From: an uncultured Roseburia sp.
GTDB taxonomy: Bacteria; Bacillota; Clostridia; Lachnospirales; Lachnospiraceae
DNA length: 19,950 nt
Reading direction: 5' to 3'
Assembly: GCA_910584215.1 (NCBI GenBank)
Contig: CAJTYI010000056.1
Span: forward strand, 1 to 19,950
The translations under genes were made by a program, and so were the position numbers. Below are positions 15,080 through 19,950 of the stretch, one piece after another (position 1 is the first letter of the stretch; every line of letters starts with the position of its first letter). The notes under the pieces were generated by a model. That model saw only the letters and a list, made by a program, of their open reading frames with translations. It ran no database searches and was not told the DNA's origin.

Positions 15080-15180
15080 GTATGCATAAGTATATAGTTA
15101 TGGGAGATCGACAGAGCGTGACGGGCAGCGGATATGACAGGCAGTATCGACTGCTGTGCCAGGAAAGGGTAAGGTAAGAG

Positions 15181-15567
15181 ATGAAGAATTATGAGAAACC
15201 GGCAGTGATCATTCCGGAGGGATTTGCGGAAGGTGTATATCTGGCAAGCGGAGCAGAGTCAGGCGGTGACAGTGTTTCCGATGTTACATACACGACGCGT
15301 ATGGAGGATGCGTGGAGCGGCGTGAAGTATTGCTATGTGAACGTCACAAACAATGCAGACGCAGAGAAAGCAGACTGGCAGATTGTGCTCACGGCGGAGG
15401 GAACTCTCACGGGCGCACAGATTTATAATGGCTGGCTGGCAATCGCCACAGTGGACGGCAGCAAGATCACGGTGACACCGGGCGGCGGCGGAGTGCTCGC
15501 GGCAGGCGCGAGCGTCGAGATTCAGGTAGTAGTAAACTACAGTGGAGACACGATTGTGGTAAAATAA
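15181..15567 (+). CDS. Small CBM2-like domain protein with a leader-like N-terminus
   Basis: This 128-residue protein has two parts. Residues 1-24 (M-K-N-Y-E-K-P-A-V-I ... A-E-G-V-Y-L-A-S-G) have no Sec signal, but I recall the pattern K-Y-E-K-P-x-V ... A-E-G-V-Y-x-A-S-G from other small Lachnospiraceae proteins with different C-termini. Residues about 35-128 look like an immunoglobulin-like beta-sandwich of the family 2 carbohydrate-binding type: Y-C-Y-V-N-V-T-N-N, then D-W-Q-I-V-L, N-G-W-L-A, and a final strand pair after V-L-A-A-G-A-S-V, with tryptophans W46, W67 and W86 (approximate positions). AAGG lies six bases before the ATG. It is monocistronic with a strong promoter and terminator. 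Role and location are unknown; a secreted or surface carbohydrate binder is an inference. Confidence 0.75.
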   Translation: MKNYEKPAVIIPEGFAEGVYLASGAESGGDSVSDVTYTTRMEDAWSGVKYCYVNVTNNADAEKADWQIVLTAEGTLTGAQIYNGWLAIATVDGSKITVTPGGGGVLAAGASVEIQVVVNYSGDTIVVK

Positions 15568-15593
15568 CATATCATTGCTGGATATAAGAGATC

Positions 15594-15619
15594 AGGTGCG
15601 CGTATTACGCGCACCTTTT
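15594..15619 (+). terminator. Intrinsic terminator of the CBM2-like gene
   Basis: A perfect 10-bp stem AGGTGCGCGT/ACGCGCACCT (15594-15603 with 15607-15616) closes a three-base loop and runs into TTT. It lies 27 bases after the stop. Confidence 0.85.
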
Positions 15620-15713
15620 ACTATGTACAGACCCGTGCGGCACGTTTTTATTCTTTGCGGCATACGATACATTGAGAAATAACGGCCGAACAGCCAGGAA
15701 AAGGAAGATGGCA

Positions 15714-16493
15714 ATGTGCGTACTTCTGGGGGTAATGATACCATTTGTTGGAACTGCACTAGGGTCCGCAATGGTGTTTCTCATGAGAAATCAGATGAGC
15801 AGAGGGCTGCAAAAGCTGCTGCTCGGTTTTGCTTCGGGTGTGATGATTGCAGCGTCCGTATGGTCCCTTTTAATTCCGGCGATATCGCTCGCGGGAGAAC
15901 AGGGAAAAGTCGCTTGGGTTCCGGCTACGGTAGGGTTTTTACTTGGAATGATTTTCTTTCTCGCACTCGGTGGTGTGATGCCGCACCTTCGCGTGGGGGG
16001 CGCGGAACTTCAGGGGCACAAGGCAGAAGGTAAGAAACGTACCATGCTGGTTTTGGCGGTGACACTGCACAATATTCCAGAGGGAATGGCAGTTGGAGTG
16101 ACATTTGCAGGGGCAATGATCGGTGATATGGGCATTACGATGGCCGGAGCATTTGCGCTGGCGCTGGGTATCGCCATACAAAATTTTCCGGAAGGTGCGA
16201 TTATCTCCATGCCATTGTGCAGCGAGGGCATTTCCAGGCGGAGGGCATTTTTTTATGGAGCAATGTCCGGGATTGTGGAACCGCTTGGAGCGTTAATCAC
16301 GATATTTTTTACGCGCCGTGTGGTTTCGGTATTGCCCTATTTTTTGTCCTTTGCCGCGGGAGCGATGATCTATGTTGTGGTGGAGGAATTGATTCCCGAA
16401 TTAAAGCAGGGTAAGGAGGAGGACAGCAGCGGAATCATCGGCGTGGCGGTTGGTTTTGTCCTGATGATGATATTGGATGTCGCGTTGGGATAA
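15714..16493 (+). CDS. ZIP family divalent metal transporter
   Basis: ZIP proteins import Zn2+, Fe2+ or Mn2+ across the membrane. The protein (259 residues from ATG 15714) has about eight hydrophobic segments. Its two metal-binding helices carry H-N-I-P-E-G (H119) and Q-N-F-P-E-G (from Q156), the arrangement of the GufA-like ZIP branch. A charged loop lies between the third and fourth segments. Two ATGs six bases apart (15708, 15714) each have an AGGA eight bases upstream; I chose the second because families of this type begin M-x-x-x-L-G-x-x-I-P-F. An upstream in-frame TTG (15672) lacks a site. No promoter is obvious between the preceding terminator and the gene. Metal specificity cannot be read here. 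Confidence 0.88.
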   Translation: MCVLLGVMIPFVGTALGSAMVFLMRNQMSRGLQKLLLGFASGVMIAASVWSLLIPAISLAGEQGKVAWVPATVGFLLGMIFFLALGGVMPHLRVGGAELQGHKAEGKKRTMLVLAVTLHNIPEGMAVGVTFAGAMIGDMGITMAGAFALALGIAIQNFPEGAIISMPLCSEGISRRRAFFYGAMSGIVEPLGALITIFFTRRVVSVLPYFLSFAAGAMIYVVVEELIPELKQGKEEDSSGIIGVAVGFVLMMILDVALG

Positions 16494-16582
16494 AGCAGGT
16501 AAAATCGAGGAAAAGTGCAGGATTTATCTGTGTTTGAGAGCTGCCAAAATCAGTTGATAAAGTGTCAAAAAATGGCAATTCA

Positions 16583-16611
16583 TTGCAACCATATTTTATT
16601 ACTGTTATAAT
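16583..16611 (+). promoter_or_regulatory. Promoter of the STAS gene
   Basis: TTGCAA (16583-16588), a 17-base spacer and a perfect TATAAT (16606-16611) lie 61 bases before the ATG at 16673. Confidence 0.8.
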
Positions 16612-16672
16612 AAAACACAAGTAGTTGTCGAAGTGTCGATTGGCGTCAGTGGCAAAGAGAGGAAAACAAGAT

Positions 16673-16978
16673 ATGACGATTGAGGTATGGAGAGACAACG
16701 AAAGACTGACGGTCAAGTTGATGGGCAGTCTGGATGAGATCGCCGCTGAACAGCTTGAGGAGACACTTAAGCATAGACTGATATCTGTTCATATGTTTGT
16801 TCTGGATATTGCGGGACTGACGTTCCTGTCTTATGCTGGTTTAAGGGTGCTTTATCGGGCACATCGGCTGATAAAGAAACAAAAGAGTGTGATGATGATT
16901 ACGGGTGTCGGACAGGAGATGGAGCAGATTTTTCTGGAGACGGGGTTCCCGGAGGTTTTCGATTACTTTGCCGACTGA
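16673..16978 (+). CDS. STAS-domain protein (anti-sigma factor antagonist type)
   Basis: Single STAS-domain proteins of the SpoIIAA/RsbV type bind an anti-sigma or switch kinase and are turned off by phosphorylation of a conserved serine. This 101-residue protein spans one STAS domain: a beta start I-E-V-W-R, G-S-L-D-E-I-A-A near 23-30, and the signature L-D-I-A-G-L-T-F-L-S-Y-A-G-L-R-V-L. In related clostridial proteins this place reads S-S-A-G-L-R; here the second S, which I take to be the phospho-site, is Y. The start at 16673 is supported by AGAGAGG ten bases upstream; the longer open frame to 16625 has none and would begin inside the 5' leader. No partner kinase is nearby. Its 3' end is repeated downstream. 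Confidence 0.88.
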   Translation: MTIEVWRDNERLTVKLMGSLDEIAAEQLEETLKHRLISVHMFVLDIAGLTFLSYAGLRVLYRAHRLIKKQKSVMMITGVGQEMEQIFLETGFPEVFDYFAD

Positions 16979-17057
16979 CAAATGAGAAGGATGTTTGATG
17001 ATTTTGCCGACTGACAAAAGAGCAATAAGTTTTCTTTTTTGTCGGCTGACAAATGAG
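16967..17057 (+). repeat. Three 35-36 bp direct repeats from the STAS 3' end
   Basis: Near-identical 20-base cores start at 16967, 17003 and 17038 (TTTGCCGACTGACAAATGAG and variants). The first contains the STAS stop. In the STAS frame the second unit again reads D-D-F-A-D-stop, while the third has diverged. Each core is also an inverted repeat TTTGYC-N4-GACAAA, perfect in the third. Confidence 0.85.
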
Positions 17058-17071
17058 CAGGGAAGTTTTCT

Positions 17072-17111
17072 TCTGCCCGCTGTTTTGTGCTTGCATACAA
17101 CAGCGGGCAGA
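17072..17111. terminator. Hairpin between convergent transcripts
   Basis: A perfect 13-bp inverted repeat (TCTGCCCGCTGTT at 17072-17084 and its complement at 17099-17111) with a 14-base loop separates the + strand STAS gene from the - strand lipoprotein gene. The T-run is weak on the + side (TGTTTTA) and absent on the - side. Confidence 0.65.
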
Positions 17112-17115
17112 TGTT

Positions 17116-17571
17116 TTACTCATGTTCCGGTATCTCTACCAGTGCGATGGTAGAATCTCCCAAAATCGCCTTTTCTACAACAGCTTGTGAGAGAAGCCTG
17201 AAATTTGAGCCGGAATTTGTAGCTCCCGTGAGAGTGTCAATTTCGGGAACCTCTGTCTGGCCATTGAGAAACGACGCGTAATAGCGGGTATACTCATTCG
17301 GGTAGGTGCCCATCTTGGTTTTCATATTGTTCATGTATACATTGTCCCAGCTTTTAATAAAACCGCTGGGATTTTCTGCATTGTATTCTGTGGTGACGAT
17401 CTCGCCGTTTTTCACAGTGATCGTTACAAATTCTTTCCATCCGAAAGAATAATCCGTCATTTGTGCAGTGTATGTGCCGTCCTGCATCTGGGATTCTTTT
17501 TGTTCTATGCCGCAGCCGCCAAGCAGCAAAACCGCGGCGGCGAGTGTTCCTGCAATCTTCCAGTGTTTCAT
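17116..17571 (-). CDS. FMN-binding-domain lipoprotein with a flavinylation motif
   Basis: This 151-residue protein is a probable lipoprotein: M-K-H-W-K, a hydrophobic stretch and the lipobox L-L-G-G-C (C20). The rest is one FMN_bind domain (as in NqrC and RnfG) starting D-G-T-Y-T-A and ending in D-T-L-T-G-A-T (112-118), which fits the D-x-x-S/T-G-A-T motif where ApbE attaches FMN to the final threonine (T118). It should therefore carry covalent FMN on the outer membrane face. GGAGGAG lies well placed before the ATG. It starts 30 bases after the chemoreceptor gene and is probably in its operon. No apbE or Rnf gene is in the window. Its electron partner is unknown. Confidence 0.88.
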   Translation of the reverse strand: MKHWKIAGTLAAAVLLLGGCGIEQKESQMQDGTYTAQMTDYSFGWKEFVTITVKNGEIVTTEYNAENPSGFIKSWDNVYMNNMKTKMGTYPNEYTRYYASFLNGQTEVPEIDTLTGATNSGSNFRLLSQAVVEKAILGDSTIALVEIPEHE

Positions 17572-17601
17572 CGTTCTCTCCTCCTTATTTGGGCAGCGAT
17601 G

Positions 17602-19575
17602 TTAATGAAATTGAAACTTTGCCAAAAGCTTATCAAGATTGTCTGCCTCCTGCTCTAGCTTTTCACTGGCGTCGGACATATGTTCCGCGCAATGTTGATT
17701 TTGGTCTGTAATCTTAGACATATCATCGATTCTGCCTGTCATCTTGTGAAGCGAAACCTCCTGCACGCTCACGGCCTCAGACAGACATTCCGTGATCTCT
17801 GTCACAGCGTCGGAGCTTTTGCTGATTTTTTCCAGGGCAGCAGAGGTTGTGGCCGTTAAGTCCACTCCTTTGGCGATCAATTTGCTGGAGGTTTCGATCA
17901 TTGCCACGGTATTTTTGGCAGCATCCTCACTCTGTTCTGCCAATGTCCGGATCTCTTCGGCAACGACGGCGAATCCTTTTCCATGTTCTCCGGCTCTCGC
18001 TGCTTCGACCGCAGCGTTTAACGCCAATATATTCGTCTGTCTTGAAATGTCTTCGATTAACTTGCTGATCGCATTGATATCTTCGGCGTTTTTATTGATT
18101 GCCATCATAGCGCTTCTAAGATCGTTCATCTTTTCGTCACCGTTTGCAATCTCCACTGCGATCTCTTCTGCCCGCTGACGCGTTTCTCTTGTATTTTCTG
18201 TTACTTCGGCCAAATTGGTTTTGATGGTCTCCACTTCGCCGTTTAATTCATCCATAATCATGGTCTGATGCGAGACAGCCTGGTGAAGTTCATTGGAATT
18301 GGTTCCCATATTCTGGGCAGTGGCCATAAGCTGGGAAGCCGTCTGGCTGATCTGTTTCATAATCTGATTCAGGGAGACGATAATATGGGTGAGGGATTCT
18401 TTTACGACAATAAAATCTCCCTGATAATTTCCGTTTGCCGTCACATTGAGGTTTCCGTTTGAAATATCGTCTAATATTCTGCGTATCTCGCTCAGGTAAT
18501 CGTTAATGTTACCAATCGTGGTTTTTAAAGTGGTGGACAGATATTCTACTTCGTCGCCGGTGCGTCTGACCTCGACCGGGGATTTTAAGCCGCCCTGTGA
18601 AAAGTCGTTCATCCGCACAATCGCTTTTTTCAACTGGCCTGAAATGACAGTCATAATCAGCCAGATAAAAATCAATGCCACGCCCAGAGCCAAAAACGTC
18701 GCCACCATAGTGTTTTTCACGGCGGTGTTCGTAGATTCGATATAATCGGTTTTAGGCACTTCGACGGCAAAAGACCAGAGCGTGCCGCGCACAGGGCAAA
18801 AAGCCACATAGGAATCCTGCCCGTTAAAAAATCCTTCCCCGGCGCCGGTTTCCCTGGTAATCATACGGTCGAAAATCTGATGCGCGGAGTCTGTTGTGTC
18901 GAGGTCATAGACGTTTAGTTCCTGCCGCACAATTTCCTCCTGCGGATGGCCGACGATTTTTCCTTCTTCATTTATGATTAAGGCCATACCGCTTTTACCG
19001 ATGTGAATGGAGCCAAGGACATCCCGCAACATATCGTATTTATAGATTCCGACCAGATACGCTTCTGTGTTGCCATTATTTTTGACCGGCATCCCCATGG
19101 GAATGCCGACGTAAGTCTCTTCTATAACCGGATCTGCGATAGTCAGATTATCGGTCTGTGCCAAAAGATCATACCACGAGGCGTCTGCGAGGCTTTCATA
19201 AGTATGGCCATTTATAGCCAGTGCGTTTCCCTGGGTATCATAGACGCCGATTCCATAAAACTCATATGTATTGCGTGCGTGCTCCAATAAGGCTGCCATA
19301 TCGCTTTGATTGTTCTGCCTCTCTGTGATTCTTTCGTCCGAGGCCAGGCTCATCATGCGATCCGCCATCAGGTGGATATCTGAGGCGACAGCCTTCGCCG
19401 ACTGTTTAGCCATGGGCTGTAGCACATCCACAAGGATGGACTCGGTCAAACGTCCCATGGAATTTCGCAAAATCGCCGTGGATACCAGCATGACGCCGAT
19501 AACAGCGGCCGTTGTCATAGTCATTACTTTAAATCGAATACTTCGTTTGATTTTGGCAGTTCTTGCGCGTTTCAT
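17602..19575 (-). CDS. Methyl-accepting chemotaxis protein with double-Cache sensor
   Basis: This is a transmembrane chemoreceptor of 657 residues. In order: a basic cytosolic start, TM1 (about 18-36), an extracellular dCache-type sensor (about 40-285, with W-Y-D-L-L, P-V-K-N-N-G and W-S-F-A-V-E-V-P segments), TM2 (about 289-313), HAMP (about 313-365) and a long cytosolic coiled coil. The kinase-contact tip has the conserved S-R-Q-T-N-I-L-A-L-N-A-A-V-E-A-A-R-A-G-E (511-530). It ends K-F-Q-F-H, without a C-terminal CheR-tether pentapeptide. An AGAGG ten bases upstream supports the start. Ligand is not evident. It leads a two-gene unit with the FMN-binding lipoprotein. It implies motility genes elsewhere. 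Confidence 0.95.
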   Translation of the reverse strand: MKRARTAKIKRSIRFKVMTMTTAAVIGVMLVSTAILRNSMGRLTESILVDVLQPMAKQSAKAVASDIHLMADRMMSLASDERITERQNNQSDMAALLEHARNTYEFYGIGVYDTQGNALAINGHTYESLADASWYDLLAQTDNLTIADPVIEETYVGIPMGMPVKNNGNTEAYLVGIYKYDMLRDVLGSIHIGKSGMALIINEEGKIVGHPQEEIVRQELNVYDLDTTDSAHQIFDRMITRETGAGEGFFNGQDSYVAFCPVRGTLWSFAVEVPKTDYIESTNTAVKNTMVATFLALGVALIFIWLIMTVISGQLKKAIVRMNDFSQGGLKSPVEVRRTGDEVEYLSTTLKTTIGNINDYLSEIRRILDDISNGNLNVTANGNYQGDFIVVKESLTHIIVSLNQIMKQISQTASQLMATAQNMGTNSNELHQAVSHQTMIMDELNGEVETIKTNLAEVTENTRETRQRAEEIAVEIANGDEKMNDLRSAMMAINKNAEDINAISKLIEDISRQTNILALNAAVEAARAGEHGKGFAVVAEEIRTLAEQSEDAAKNTVAMIETSSKLIAKGVDLTATTSAALEKISKSSDAVTEITECLSEAVSVQEVSLHKMTGRIDDMSKITDQNQHCAEHMSDASEKLEQEADNLDKLLAKFQFH

Positions 19576-19638
19576 TGTTCCATATCCTCTCGTTTGTCGA
19601 TATAATGATAGTACATAAGTACTTTACATTTTTGCAAT

Positions 19639-19667
19639 ATTATAGTACAAGATATTATATTATGCAA
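19639..19667 (-). promoter_or_regulatory. Promoter of the chemoreceptor-lipoprotein unit
   Basis: On the - strand TTGCAT (19662-19667), a 17-base spacer and a perfect TATAAT (19639-19644) lie 63 bases before the ATG of the chemoreceptor. Confidence 0.8.
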
Positions 19668-19787
19668 GATGAAAAAAGTATAGGTTATTAGCTTGGAAAC
19701 TTTATACCATAAATGAATAAATATACAAAATCGCATTTATCGGAAGTGATATACTTTTTATTCTCAGTATAATAGAAGCGGCGTCCA

Positions 19788-19820
19788 GCCGGCATCCTAA
19801 TTGCCGGCGCTCTTGTTTTT
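19788..19820 (+). terminator. Hairpin with T-rich tail near the right edge
   Basis: GCCGGCA (19788-19794) and TGCCGGC (19802-19808) form a perfect 7-bp stem with a seven-base loop, followed by GCTCTTGTTTTT. No + strand gene precedes it, so it may terminate a short transcript or be part of the edge repeat. Confidence 0.4.
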
Positions 19821-19835
19821 GCCCGAACCTCCAAA

Positions 19836-19879
19836 ACGCCGGGGTGCTAACGCATGCCTTTGGGACATCCAGCGATGAT
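19836..19879 (-). repeat. Right copy of the edge repeat, inverted
   Basis: Read on the - strand, this matches bases 1-43. In one minus-strand frame, 19950 to 19847 is open and ends ...C-I-I-A-G-C-P-K-G-M-R-stop (33 visible residues before the stop), the same C-terminal octapeptide pattern as the left copy. Upstream sequence is cut by the window end. Between the chemoreceptor promoter (19667) and here I see no gene; a longer frame in 19702-19893 on the - strand is not supported. Confidence 0.7.
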
Positions 19880-19950
19880 ACACGTCTTTTCAAGGTTGGA
19901 CAACCTCTTGTGTCCGTTCGCCCGGTGAAAGACAGAAATACATTTTGCGG

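Noticed and set aside
15672..15713. TTG start giving a longer ZIP protein
   Set aside because: It has no ribosome site, and the extra residues are polar and basic, unlike the family's N-terminus.
16967..17057. A possible short CRISPR array
   Set aside because: There are only three units with gaps of about 16 bases, the gaps are similar to each other, and the first unit is the end of a gene.

Overview
The window looks like chromosomal DNA from a Gram-positive anaerobe of the Clostridia, most likely Lachnospiraceae. Supporting signs are strong AGGAGG-type ribosome sites, sigma-A-like promoters (TTGNNN/TATAAT), a class II (Firmicutes-type) GalT, the NAD-linked PyrK/PyrD dihydroorotate dehydrogenase, a DegV protein, and a small protein whose N-terminus I recall from Lachnospiraceae. 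The taxonomic call is inference; there is no rRNA or other phylogenetic marker. I saw no tRNA, rRNA, CRISPR array, prophage or intact transposase.

Layout: (1) 1-240, an edge repeat and no confident gene. (2) 241-5518, divergent degV (-) and a + strand run galT, pncB, a divergent lspA and a PAP2-family phosphatase. (3) 5508-8902, an AraC-type regulator (-) whose end overlaps the PAP2 gene and which is divergent from glgP (glycogen phosphorylase), closed by a good terminator. (4) 9105-11471, a TPR lipoprotein and hflX. (5) 11453-11698, a nested pair of related repeat copies that supplies the last five codons and the stop of hflX. (6) 11744-14855, pyrC, pyrK and pyrD of pyrimidine synthesis. (7) 15050-15619, a monocistronic gene with its own promoter and terminator, encoding a CBM2-like domain behind an unusual non-Sec N-terminus. 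(8) 15714-17111, a ZIP metal transporter, a lone STAS-domain protein and a threefold repeat of the STAS gene's 3' end. (9) 17116-19667, on the - strand, a chemoreceptor followed by a flavinylation-motif lipoprotein. (10) 19668-19950, a second, inverted copy of the edge repeat.

Most genes are housekeeping: galactose entry (galT), NAD salvage (pncB), glycogen breakdown (glgP), lipoprotein maturation (lspA), ribosome rescue (hflX) and pyrimidine synthesis (pyrCKD). The less ordinary points are the self-nested repeat that re-ended hflX, the CBM2-like protein with its leader-like N-terminus, the chemoreceptor/flavin-lipoprotein pair, a STAS protein that seems to lack its phospho-serine, a probably leaderless AraC mRNA, and inverted repeats at both window ends that suggest an assembly break at a dispersed repeat.
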